The translations under genes and the position numbers were made by a program. Shown here piece by piece: positions 40,975 through 48,756 of a stretch of 58,278 nucleotides of DNA. This DNA is from a virus, in IMG/VR virus record IMGVR_UViG_3300032069_000867, positions 1 through 58,278 of that record. One strand, given 5' to 3'. Below the pieces are notes generated by a model. That model saw nothing but the letters and a program-made list of their open reading frames with translations. It was not told where the DNA came from and ran no database searches. Within the stretch, counting starts at the first letter, position 1; each line of letters begins with the position of its first letter.

Positions 40975-41169
40975 GTGAACTGGAAACTGACCCTGACCAA
41001 GGGGCTTGTTGTAGGAGCGCTGGCTGCACTGGGAGTCTGGGCTGCCGATATTCAGTCGGTGTCCGCCTGGTGGGCCGGCGCGGCGGTGCTGGCTATCGAG
41101 GCCGTGCGCGATCTGGTCAAGGCGCGCTTCGGGAGTTTCCCTGGCCGGGCAGGCGTTCCGAACGGGTAA
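40975..41169 (+). CDS. small membrane protein in the connector region
   Basis: Protein of 64 residues starting at a GTG placed five bases after AAGGAGG; an ATG at 40960 overlaps that ribosome site. It has one or two hydrophobic segments (LTKGLVVGALAALGVWA; AWWAGAAVLAIEAV). A holin-like or host-membrane role is possible, but the location among connector genes is unusual. Confidence 0.55.
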   Translation: MNWKLTLTKGLVVGALAALGVWAADIQSVSAWWAGAAVLAIEAVRDLVKARFGSFPGRAGVPNG

Positions 41170-41173
41170 TCCC

Positions 41174-41677
41174 ATGCCCACCATTCGCCGCCAGACCTAC
41201 GGCAAGTTCGGAGTCGCCCTCAAGGGGCTGGAGGAACTCTCGCGCCAGATCGCCCGCGACGGCGAGGTGTGGCAGCGCGTCCAGCAGGCCGCGGTTCGCG
41301 GCATGACCGAGAACACTGAGGACCTGCTGGGCCGGGCCATGCGGGACGCTCCGGTTGATGAGGGAACGCTGCGCGCCAGCGGTTCAGCCGCGGTCTACGC
41401 GAATGGCCGGGCGGTCGCCCGGCGCGGGTTCCGCGAGGTTAGCGGACAGCCCGAGGCTCCGGAGATGGTGGAGCGCAAGGTGGTCGAGGGCGGCCTGGGC
41501 GACGCGGTGGTAGGCGAGGTGGGTTTCAGCACACCCTACGCGCTCGTCCAGCACGAGCGCCTGGACTTCAACCATCCCAAGGGCGGGAAGGCCAAGTACC
41601 TCGAGGATAACCTCAAGGAGCAGGCCGACCGCTACCAGGGCAACCTCAACGACCATCTGCGAGGGGCCCTTGCATGA
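41174..41677 (+). CDS. HK97 gp10-like head-tail joining protein
   Basis: Protein of 167 residues with the gp10 pattern: an N-terminal helix (GLEELSRQIARDGEVWQRVQQAA), DAPVDEGTLRASGSA and VGEVGFSTPYALVQHERLDFNHPKGGKAKYLE. These proteins connect head and tail. It overlaps the next gene by ATGA. Confidence 0.82.
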   Translation: MPTIRRQTYGKFGVALKGLEELSRQIARDGEVWQRVQQAAVRGMTENTEDLLGRAMRDAPVDEGTLRASGSAAVYANGRAVARRGFREVSGQPEAPEMVERKVVEGGLGDAVVGEVGFSTPYALVQHERLDFNHPKGGKAKYLEDNLKEQADRYQGNLNDHLRGALA

Positions 41678-42075
41678 GCCTGCTGATTGATCAACTCGCG
41701 CTCTACCTGGAGAGCCAGGGCGAGGGAACGGTGGGGACGGATCTGTTCAGGCTCCACCGGCCCTCCTCGCCGCTTGCCTGCGTCAGCCTGCATGCGACCG
41801 GGGGCTATCCGCCTGACCGATACACGGAGCGCGAGCACCCCACAGTGATGCTCTTCGCGCGGGCGGCGACTCCTGATGCAGCCCTGCGAAAGGCCTACGG
41901 TCTCTACGGCAAGCTGCACCGCAAGCAGAACCTGGACCTGGGCGGGGGCCTGTGGGCGCTCACCATCGAGGCGGTGGCCAGCCCCGCATACACAGGCACC
42001 GAGCAGGCCGCCAACCAGACTGCGCACCTTGCATCTTTCAACATCGCCCTTGACCTGCGGAGGCCGTCTTCGTAG
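41674..42075 (+). CDS. tail terminator/minor tail protein
   Basis: Protein of 133 residues (LLIDQLALYLESQGEGTVG, HPTVMLFARAATPDAALRKAYGLY, HLASFNIALDLRRP) with the pattern of phage tail completion or minor capsid proteins located before the tail tube gene. It probably ends the tail tube at its head side. Confidence 0.7.
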   Translation: MSLLIDQLALYLESQGEGTVGTDLFRLHRPSSPLACVSLHATGGYPPDRYTEREHPTVMLFARAATPDAALRKAYGLYGKLHRKQNLDLGGGLWALTIEAVASPAYTGTEQAANQTAHLASFNIALDLRRPSS

Positions 42076-42096
42076 GCGGGGCAGGGAGGAAACAAC

Positions 42097-42915
42097 GTGG
42101 CAACCATCACGGATGTGTATCCGAGTTACGCGAAAGCGGGAGACTCGGCAATCAAAGTCATCGGCACCGGCTTCCTGGACGCCCCGAGCGAGACCAAGGT
42201 CTACCACCGCAAACACGGTCAGACCGCCTGGGAGAATGTTGACCCGTCGCGGGTGACCTACGTCTCGGCGACCGAACTCACCGTCGCCATCGACGCGGCC
42301 AACCTTGATGGCTGGGACAGCGGGCTGAACGACGTGGGCGTTTCTGATTCCGGAGAGAGCACGCCGGACGGTTCCGTCGCCCAGGCGCTGTTCTTCTTCA
42401 CGGCGGGGTCGTTCTCGCCAGACGATGTCATCAAAGGCGCGGTGGAGGAACTCTACATCGAGGGGCTGTTCATGGGGCACACCCACGGCTCCCTCGATGT
42501 GGAGCATGGCGTCGAGACCTCGGACATCGAGGTCGATCAGTCACTGCTCCCGGTGCGCACCATCAAGGCCGGCGAGACCTTCTCGCTCGCGGTGCCGCTG
42601 GCGGAAGTGACGCTCGAGCACATCAAGGAGGTGTGGGGTATCTCGGCCTCCATTGAGGACCTGGGCACCGGACGCCGGCGTTTGACCTTCGGCGGCGACA
42701 CCGCGATCACCGAGAAGTCGGTGATGCTGGTGCTGCCGGCCGGTTCGGGCAAGAAGTTCGCCCTCACCTTCTACCGCTGCGCGGTGCTGGCCTCGGGCAC
42801 GCTCTCCTGGAGCAAGGAGGAGCAGGTTGACCTGCCCATCCAGCTCACCGTGCTGGCCGATACCAGCCGGCCCGCGGGCGACCAGGTTGGACGGTGGGAG
42901 GAGTACACGGCGTAG
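42097..42915 (+). CDS. tail tube protein with N-terminal IPT/TIG-like domain
   Basis: Protein of 272 residues from a GTG after GGGAGGA. Residues 1-95 resemble an IPT/TIG immunoglobulin-like domain (TDVYPSYAKAGDSAIKVIGTGF, NDVGVSDSG). The remainder looks like a tail tube subunit (VEELYIEGLFMGHTHGSLDVEHG, ETFSLAVPLAEVTLEHIKEVWG, LPIQLTVLADTSRP). Ig-like domains decorating tail tubes are known in several siphophages; here it is at the N-terminus. Confidence 0.72.
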   Translation: MATITDVYPSYAKAGDSAIKVIGTGFLDAPSETKVYHRKHGQTAWENVDPSRVTYVSATELTVAIDAANLDGWDSGLNDVGVSDSGESTPDGSVAQALFFFTAGSFSPDDVIKGAVEELYIEGLFMGHTHGSLDVEHGVETSDIEVDQSLLPVRTIKAGETFSLAVPLAEVTLEHIKEVWGISASIEDLGTGRRRLTFGGDTAITEKSVMLVLPAGSGKKFALTFYRCAVLASGTLSWSKEEQVDLPIQLTVLADTSRPAGDQVGRWEEYTA

Positions 42916-42957
42916 CGTGAACGCATGACCAGATGAGCCGAGAGCAGCCGGGCTTCG

Positions 42958-42983
42958 CACTCCGTCGCCAAGGCTATGGAGTG
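42958..42983 (+). repeat. dispersed hairpin repeat, copy 4 (changed arms)
   Basis: CACTCC (42958-42963) and GGAGTG (42978-42983) enclose GTCGCCAAGGCTAT, the same core as copy 3. Arms differ from the other copies (CCCGCC/GGCGGG) but still pair, which shows the stem is kept by paired changes. Confidence 0.8.
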
Positions 42984-43053
42984 TCTACGACAGGCGGCTC
43001 GCAGCAACGCCTGGCTGTCCCCCGGCCAGAGACCTGTGGAGGCAGCAGAACAC

Positions 43054-43467
43054 ATGACAGACACAGACATCAAGGCACCGACTCCAGACGAAGTCGTGAT
43101 GCCCCAGGAGCGCCGCTTTCAGGTTGGCGAGCGTGAGATCGTAGTGCGGCCCCTGGTGATCGGGGATTACAAGCGCATCGCCGCCGATCTGGGCGCGATA
43201 GCGCAGCGAGTGGCACGGGAGCATCCAGAGATTGATCTCGCCAAACCGGACGAGCACCTGGAGGCGATCTTCCCGATCCTGGGCGAGGCCGTCGGGCGGC
43301 TGTTCCAGCGTCTCTTCGGGGTCGAGGAATCCTACCTGGACGAGCACCTGACCCTGGCGCAGGCGGCGCAGATCATCGCCGCCGCGCTGGAGGTCAACCA
43401 GCTCCCGGACATCCGAAAAAACGTGGGGCGCGCCCTCCAGCTCGCGAAGACGACGGCGATTCCGTAA
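43054..43467 (+). CDS. tail assembly chaperone, unshifted product
   Basis: Protein of 137 residues (MTDTDIKAPTPDEVVMPQERR...), ending LAKTTAIP. Helical C-terminal part (LTLAQAAQIIAAALEVNQLPDIRKNV). Its place between tail tube and tape measure genes, and the slippery site near its end, identify it as the G-type tail chaperone. Start at 43054; the reading frame is open upstream through repeat copy 4. Confidence 0.8.
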   Translation: MTDTDIKAPTPDEVVMPQERRFQVGEREIVVRPLVIGDYKRIAADLGAIAQRVAREHPEIDLAKPDEHLEAIFPILGEAVGRLFQRLFGVEESYLDEHLTLAQAAQIIAAALEVNQLPDIRKNVGRALQLAKTTAIP

Positions 43468-43790
43468 GTCTGGGCTGGGCGGGCGCGTTCGACTTATTGC
43501 AGAGCGAGTACGGGTGGACGCACAAGTACATCCTCTGGCACGTGACCCCGGCGCAGGCGCTGGTGTGGGCGGAATGCATCCGCAGAAGGCGTGCGCTTCG
43601 ACTGGCCGAGGAGGCGGAACTGGCCTACATCGCAGCCGCGGCGGCACAGGGAGGCAAGAAGGCTTACCAGGCGCTGCGCTCTGCAGTGCGCAGACTGCGC
43701 AGGGAGGCGGGCGTGGATAGGCGAGCGGAACCGGAGGAACTGGCGCGATCAATGGGGCTGACTGATCGGAGACGCGAGAAGCACGAATGA
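43054..43790 (+). CDS. tail assembly chaperone, -1 frameshift product
   Basis: A -1 slip at A AAA AAC (43416-43422) joins the first ~123 codons to 122 codons of the frame ending at 43788-43790. After the slip the sequence reads RGARPPAREDDGDS, then LGWAGAFDLLQSEYGWTHKY and a helical tail rich in Arg/Glu/Ala, a typical GT-type extension. The total is about 245 residues. Its stop overlaps the tape measure start (ATGA). Both products are expected to be needed in a fixed ratio for tail assembly. Confidence 0.82.
43416..43422 (+). promoter_or_regulatory. -1 ribosomal frameshift site A AAA AAC
   Basis: In the zero frame the codons are CGA AAA AAC GTG, giving the canonical slippery heptamer. Six bases later, CGCGCCC (43429-43435) can pair with GGGCGCG (43481-43487), a likely stimulatory structure. 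The -1 frame is open from there to 43790. Confidence 0.85.
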
Positions 43791-46700
43791 CCGTCGGAGC
43801 CATCACCGCACAACTGCGGCTGGACATGACCAACTTCCGGGAGGGGCTGGGAAAGGCCAATTCCCTCCTGGAGCAATACAGCGGCGCAACCATGAGGGCC
43901 AGCGCGATGCTGGCCGGCTTCGGCGCGGCGGTGGCCGGCGGGATGGGCATGGCGGTCAAGGCCTCGGCGGAGTTCGAGGCCGAGATGCGCAACGTCAACT
44001 CGATCCTCAAGGAGAGCGAGCCGGCATTCCGCGCGCTGTCGGAATCGGTGCTCGCGCTTTCCGGCAAGGTGGGACAAGCGCCCGAGGTCCTGGCGCGCGG
44101 CCTCTACGACATCGCCTCTTCGGGGTTCAATGGCGCTGCGGGTCTGAAGGTGCTGGAGGCCTCCGCGGTCGCCGCCACTGCGGGAATCACTGACACCGCC
44201 ACTGCGAGCCGGGCGATCACCGCCGTGCTCAACGCCTACGGCCTGAGCGCGGATGACGCAGGCCGGGTTTCGGACGTGCTCTTCAAGACGGTGGAGCGAG
44301 GCGTGCTCACCTTCGGGGAACTCGCCCAGAACATCGGCGATGTGATCTCCACTGCCGCGCAGGCGAAGGTTCCCATCGAGGATGTGGGCGCGGCGATTGC
44401 CACCATGACCCGCGCCGGCGTCGTGCCAGCAGAGGCGGTCACCTCCTTGAACCAGGTGTTGTTGTCGTTCATCTCGCCGTCGGAGCAGGCCAAGGCTGCC
44501 GCCACCAAGCTCGGCATCCAGCTGACCGCCACCAACCTCGCCGCCAAGGGGCTGGGCGGCGTAGTGCAGGAGATGGCGGCTGCGCTGAAGCTCGGCGGAG
44601 ACGACTTGGAGGCGATGCAGAAGGCCGGGGCCTCCGACGCGGAGGTCATGGCCCTGGTGGCGCAGCGCTCCGGCGTGGCGACCGAGCAGCTGGCGGAACT
44701 TTTCCCGAACGTGCGGGCCTTGCGGGGCGCGCTGGTTCTCGCCGCCCAGGGAGGGCGCGAGTTCTCCGAGGACGTGCAGGCGATGGCGCAGGCAACCGGG
44801 GCGTCAGCCGCTGCTTTCGCCGAGCAGAGCAAGTCTTTCCAGGTGCAGTGGGCCAAGACCTGGGCCGGCATGCGGGCCTTCATGGTGCAAGTAGGCTCGG
44901 CCTTCCTGCCAGTGCTCAAGGTGCTGGCGGAGGTACTGAAGACCGTCGTGCAAATGGCCGAGGCCATCCCTGCGCCGCTGCGTGCCATCCTGGCGGTAGT
45001 CGCGCTGCTGGCGGCCGGGTTCGCGTCGCTCACCGCCTCCTTCATCCTCTACAACGCCTATTTGAAGGAGGCCGTCGTTCTCTCCGGCGGATTGGTTGGC
45101 GCGATGCGCCAGATGATGACGAGTATGTCAGCGGCCAATGTCCAAATCAGCCTGACTGGACTGTCGCTCGGCAAACTGGCAGCAGGCGCGAAGACGGCTG
45201 GGGCAGCCCTGCTCGCCAGCCTGCGGGGCGGGGCGCTGGGATTCGCGGCGATCACTGTCGGCCTGGGACTGCTCTACCGCCAGTTCTCCGAGGCCGACCG
45301 CATGGGCAAGGAGTTCGTGCAGACACTCCTTGACCTCGACCGGCGTGCCTTCAAGGTGAAGGTGCGCTTGGAGGACATCAAGACGCCCTCTTTCTGGAGC
45401 CGGATGATGGAGTGGGCCGGCTACCGCACCCAGGACATGGACCGCTTCCTCGCCCAGATGAACCAGTACAAGCAGAAGGTCGAGGGAGCAGAGAAGGCCC
45501 AGCAAAGCCAGGAGGCGCGCACCGCCAAGCTTAAGCAGATCGAGCAGGAGCTGGCGCGTTTCCGCGGCGAGGCGCACGCCGCCCGCATGAAGCAGATCGC
45601 CGAGGAGGCGCAGACGCTGGAGAAAGACCTCGCCGAGGCCGGCATGAAGCCCGAAGAGGCAAGGGCGCAGGCCGCCAGGTGGGCGGCTGCGGCACGATCT
45701 GCGGCGGAGCGAGAAGCCAGCAAGGACATCCAGGAAGCCGAGATCAAGCTGCTCGAACTGCAGAGCCGCAACCATGAAGCCCGAATGCGCCAGATCGAAC
45801 TCGAGGCCCAGGCAGTCAAGGAGAAGTACCTGGCCGCCGGACGAGGCGAGGAGGCAGAGGAAGCGGCCAGGCAATACCGGCTCGCGGCTATCGCTGCCTA
45901 TGAGCGAGAGCGCAAGGACATCGTCCTCCAGGCTGAGCAGAAACTCGTCGAGGCGCTGATCGGCCACGAAGATCAGATCGCTGGCGCACGAGAGCGCATC
46001 CACCGCGTCCGCCTCCAGCAGATCCAGTCGGAAGCCGAGGCGATCAAGAATCAGTTGATCGCCGCGGGCGAGGATGCGACGAAGGCCGAACTCGCGCGGA
46101 AGCAATTCCTCGCGGCGAAGACAGCCGAACTCGCCAAGCAGGAAGCGACAGAGAGGGCTCGCATCTTCGAGCAAGGCGCGGAGGCCATCGTTTCGGCCTG
46201 GATTGCCGCGGTGGAGGGGATGCGCCAGGCCGACCGACTGCAGACGGGCGAATATCTCTCGCAGCTCTCTCGGGTTCTCGAGCTGATTCGCCAGGTCAAT
46301 GCTGCGCGGACAGACGCTGGCCAGGGCCGTCTCTTCCAGCAGGAGGAACTTCGCCTGGCCCAGACCATCTTCTCCGAGCGCCAGCGAATGCAGCGCGAAC
46401 TGACGGTGGATGAGAAGAAGCTCGCGGATGAGCGCAAGCAGTGGGCGCAGGAGGAACTGGAGCAGCGCACTCGCCTGCATGCCTACGAAATGTCCCTGAT
46501 CGACCTCACCTTCCAGCATCGCCGCGACCTGGCGCGCGTAACGGGCGAGGAAGACCAGCAGACAATGGCCCGCATCGCGGCCGACGAGCTTGCCGCGCTG
46601 CAGCAGCGACGCGCCGAGGAGCAGCTTAGCGCGCAGGAGCGACTGGATTCCCTGGAGCGCGAGCGCCAACTGATCCTGGAGATGGCGCAGGCCGGGGAGA

Positions 46701-47131
46701 TGCCAGAGCCTGCCGCGACCGCGGCGCTGGAGTCAACCTTCGCCGAGATGCAGCGGGCGAAGGAGGAACTGGCGGCGCAGGACAGAGCCGCCTTCGAGGA
46801 GCGCAAGAAGCAGCACGACGAGACGCTCAAGCAGATCGAGACCGAGCAGAAGACCCTGCGCGACCAACTCTCCCAGACCGGCGGCCAAATTGTGCAGGTC
46901 GCCCAGCAGGTCTTCGATGCTCTCCAGCAGCGGCTCCAGGCGCTTGCCTCGGTGAGATTGCAGCCCGCGCTTGCGGGCGCAGTGGCGGCGGTGGGGCCGG
47001 CGTCTGCGGCCGGGCGCACCTACAACTTCTACATCGGCGGTCGGCAGGTCACTGCGGGTACGGACATCAGCCGCATCGCTGACCAACTCGCCGAGATGCT
47101 GGAGCGCGAGCACACCTATGCGAGGGACTGA
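43787..47131 (+). CDS. tail tape measure protein
   Basis: Protein of 1114 residues. The N-terminal ~340 residues match the TP901 tape measure family (FGAAVAGGMGMAVKASAEFEAEMRNVNSIL, VLARGLYDIASSGFNGAAGLKVLEASAVAATAG, TMTRAGVVPAEAVTSLNQ). Hydrophobic segments lie near 400-430 and 480-500. A long charged coiled coil follows, containing three tandem units starting at His597, His663 and His739 (H-x2-R-(M/L)-x-Q-I). The length of this protein sets tail length. Next genes are tail tip genes. Confidence 0.93.
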   Translation: MTVGAITAQLRLDMTNFREGLGKANSLLEQYSGATMRASAMLAGFGAAVAGGMGMAVKASAEFEAEMRNVNSILKESEPAFRALSESVLALSGKVGQAPEVLARGLYDIASSGFNGAAGLKVLEASAVAATAGITDTATASRAITAVLNAYGLSADDAGRVSDVLFKTVERGVLTFGELAQNIGDVISTAAQAKVPIEDVGAAIATMTRAGVVPAEAVTSLNQVLLSFISPSEQAKAAATKLGIQLTATNLAAKGLGGVVQEMAAALKLGGDDLEAMQKAGASDAEVMALVAQRSGVATEQLAELFPNVRALRGALVLAAQGGREFSEDVQAMAQATGASAAAFAEQSKSFQVQWAKTWAGMRAFMVQVGSAFLPVLKVLAEVLKTVVQMAEAIPAPLRAILAVVALLAAGFASLTASFILYNAYLKEAVVLSGGLVGAMRQMMTSMSAANVQISLTGLSLGKLAAGAKTAGAALLASLRGGALGFAAITVGLGLLYRQFSEADRMGKEFVQTLLDLDRRAFKVKVRLEDIKTPSFWSRMMEWAGYRTQDMDRFLAQMNQYKQKVEGAEKAQQSQEARTAKLKQIEQELARFRGEAHAARMKQIAEEAQTLEKDLAEAGMKPEEARAQAARWAAAARSAAEREASKDIQEAEIKLLELQSRNHEARMRQIELEAQAVKEKYLAAGRGEEAEEAARQYRLAAIAAYERERKDIVLQAEQKLVEALIGHEDQIAGARERIHRVRLQQIQSEAEAIKNQLIAAGEDATKAELARKQFLAAKTAELAKQEATERARIFEQGAEAIVSAWIAAVEGMRQADRLQTGEYLSQLSRVLELIRQVNAARTDAGQGRLFQQEELRLAQTIFSERQRMQRELTVDEKKLADERKQWAQEELEQRTRLHAYEMSLIDLTFQHRRDLARVTGEEDQQTMARIAADELAALQQRRAEEQLSAQERLDSLERERQLILEMAQAGEMPEPAATAALESTFAEMQRAKEELAAQDRAAFEERKKQHDETLKQIETEQKTLRDQLSQTGGQIVQVAQQVFDALQQRLQALASVRLQPALAGAVAAVGPASAAGRTYNFYIGGRQVTAGTDISRIADQLAEMLEREHTYARD

Positions 47132-47134
47132 TAC

Positions 47135-47509
47135 GTGGCTGCCTGCTACATGAGCAAGCCTGACGATACCGAGAAGACCTACCTGGACGAGGACCCGGTC
47201 TCCTATGACGACGGGCCGGCAGAGAGACGGGCCTCCTCCCACGCCACCTTCGGCGGCAGCCGCGTCTGGCAGGACTTCGGGGCCAGGGATGTTGACCGGC
47301 AGATCAGGCTGCGGACGGACTGGATGAGCCAGGCGACGCTGGACGCGCTCAAGGCCAAGTTCGCAGTGACCGCCCAGGTCTGGAAGTGGGTGGATCACAA
47401 GGGACACGAGTATCGAGTCTTCTTTCGGGCGCTCAACCCGGAGCGCATCCGCGGCCACGCCGCCTACCGGGTGGAGATGCTGCTGGATGTGGTGCAGGTG
47501 GTGACGTGA
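47135..47509 (+). CDS. tail protein, unknown function
   Basis: Protein of 124 residues from a GTG (an ATG at 47150 is possible). MSKPDDTEKTYLDEDPVSYDD, SRVWQDFGARDVDRQIRLRTDWM and HKGHEYRVFFRALNPERIRG suggest a distal tail or Dit-like small protein. It immediately follows the tape measure gene, where tail-tip proteins normally start. Confidence 0.6.
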   Translation: MAACYMSKPDDTEKTYLDEDPVSYDDGPAERRASSHATFGGSRVWQDFGARDVDRQIRLRTDWMSQATLDALKAKFAVTAQVWKWVDHKGHEYRVFFRALNPERIRGHAAYRVEMLLDVVQVVT

Positions 47510-47526
47510 GATCAGGGAGGTAGCAG

Positions 47527-48042
47527 ATGAACAGAAGCAATGGGCTTTCAGCGATGATGTTGGTTGCATGCGCTACGGTCATCTTGGTGCTGGCGGGATG
47601 CAAGCCTGAGCGTGTGACGGTCTTCAAGCCTGGTGTGGCCTATGCCTCGGCTGTCGGCGGCGCTGATCCCACGGTCAGTCTCTCTGCTGATCGCACATCC
47701 GTCACGACCGGCGACGCGGTGAGCCTGACCAGCGTGATCGCAGTGCCTTCTGCCGAGACGCAGGCTGCCAAGCAGGTGACTTGGCGCTATCAGATTCCAT
47801 CCGGCTTCTCTCTTCTGGAAGCGATTGGGCCGCGGCCCATCGGCAACCAGGCCACCGTGACCTGGACGAATCCTGATGGCTCGCAAGGCTCGGCCACCAG
47901 CAACACTGTGACCGTGGTTGTGCTCGGGGCATCGCTCTCCCTGCAACCGGATGCGAACCGCTATGTCAGCGTGCAGTGCGGGGACATCAAGCCAGGCGAG
48001 GAGCGGGCAATCACCCTGACGTTGCGCTACGTGGGAGAGTAG
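47527..48042 (+). CDS. phage-encoded lipoprotein
   Basis: Protein of 171 residues with a signal peptide (MNRSNGLSAMMLVACATVILVLAGC) ending in a lipobox LAGC, then a beta-rich Ig-like domain (PTVSLSADRTSVTTGDAVSLTSVIAVP). It should be lipid-anchored outside the inner membrane of the lysogen. Prophage lipoproteins of this kind often block DNA entry of related phages. Its position between tail genes and beside a toxin-antitoxin pair marks an accessory insertion. Confidence 0.75.
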   Translation: MNRSNGLSAMMLVACATVILVLAGCKPERVTVFKPGVAYASAVGGADPTVSLSADRTSVTTGDAVSLTSVIAVPSAETQAAKQVTWRYQIPSGFSLLEAIGPRPIGNQATVTWTNPDGSQGSATSNTVTVVVLGASLSLQPDANRYVSVQCGDIKPGEERAITLTLRYVGE

Positions 48043-48090
48043 GCGGCGATGCTATGCAGCGGTGACATGATGAAACAGCATTGGGCAGGC

Positions 48091-48378
48091 TCAGCGATAA
48101 CTGGTGCTGCGGGGCCGCATCGAGTGCAGGACGACCTCGTCGCCTACCACGTCATAGCGGAGGCGGTAATCGCCAATGCGCAGGCGAAACTGGCCTTCTC
48201 CGGCGGGGACGTCCACCAGCTTGCGGATGTTCCCCCGCCCTTCCAGGTTGAACGGGTCGGTCTCCAGCAACTCGACGGCCTCAAGCAGACTCTCGTAGAT
48301 GCGCGGCAGACGCTTGCGGAGGCGTCGCACCTCTCGCTCGAAGGCAGGAGCCGCGACCACTCGGTAGCGGCGCGGCAT
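48091..48378 (-). CDS. RelE/ParE family toxin
   Basis: Protein of 95 residues on the minus strand with the RelE/ParE pattern: YRVVAAPAFEREVRRLRKRLP, LEGRGNIRKLVDVPAGEGQFRLRIGDYRLRYDV and VVLHSMRPRS. RelE-type toxins cut mRNA on ribosomes; ParE types hit gyrase. The basic residues (R in GDYRLRYDV, RPR near the end) fit the RelE branch. It begins four bases after the antitoxin stop. Confidence 0.85.
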   Translation of the reverse strand: MPRRYRVVAAPAFEREVRRLRKRLPRIYESLLEAVELLETDPFNLEGRGNIRKLVDVPAGEGQFRLRIGDYRLRYDVVGDEVVLHSMRPRSTSYR

Positions 48379-48382
48379 GGGG

Positions 48383-48658
48383 CTACCTGGACTCCTCTTT
48401 CAGCTCGCCAAGGAATTCCCGCACCGGACGGGTGCGCCCGGCGCGATGGGCCTTCATGCTTGCCCGAAGGCGCTTGCGCAGCGCCGGGTCCTGCGCCTCC
48501 AGATAGTCCTCCACGGCATCAATGTCAAGCAACCCGGCTACCGGGATACCGTCTTTCTCAAGCACCACCACGTCGCCGTCCACATGCACGCTTCGAACGA
48601 GCGACCCCAGGTTGGTGCGAGCCTTTGTCATCGGCATGCGCAGCACTCGGTTTGCCAC
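48383..48658 (-). CDS. Phd/YefM family antitoxin
   Basis: Protein of 91 residues on the minus strand. The GTG at 48658 is chosen because AGGAGGA lies seven bases upstream; an ATG at 48679 would give 98 residues but almost no leader. The N-terminal DNA-binding part (VLRMPMTKARTNLGSLVRSV) and VVLEKDGIPVAGLLDID match Phd/YefM. It should bind the toxin and repress this promoter. The operon opposes all neighbouring genes. Confidence 0.85.
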   Translation of the reverse strand: MANRVLRMPMTKARTNLGSLVRSVHVDGDVVVLEKDGIPVAGLLDIDAVEDYLEAQDPALRKRLRASMKAHRAGRTRPVREFLGELKEESR

Positions 48659-48671
48659 TGGCTTGTCCTCC

Positions 48672-48701
48672 TGATTCATGCTCCCTAATGCATGTTAATC
48701 A
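48672..48701. promoter_or_regulatory. imperfect palindromic operator of the Phd/RelE operon
   Basis: On the plus strand TGATTCATGC (48672-48681) faces GCATGTTAATCA (48690-48701): the arms match apart from a two-base insertion. It overlaps the -10 box and the antitoxin leader, the usual site of autorepression. Confidence 0.6.
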
Positions 48702-48720
48702 ATTCACGAGCGACTGTCAA
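48692..48720 (-). promoter_or_regulatory. promoter of the minus-strand toxin-antitoxin operon
   Basis: On the minus strand TTGACA (48720-48715), 17 bases, TAACAT (48697-48692). The start of transcription would fall near 48685. Confidence 0.75.
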
Positions 48721-48756
48721 TACCCACAGGTGACCATTTCGTAGCGAGGAGACGCG

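Noticed and set aside
43497-43790. Separate TTG-started gene between the tail chaperone and tape measure
   Set aside because: No ribosome site; the frame continues upstream into the A AAA AAC slip site, so it is the frameshift extension.
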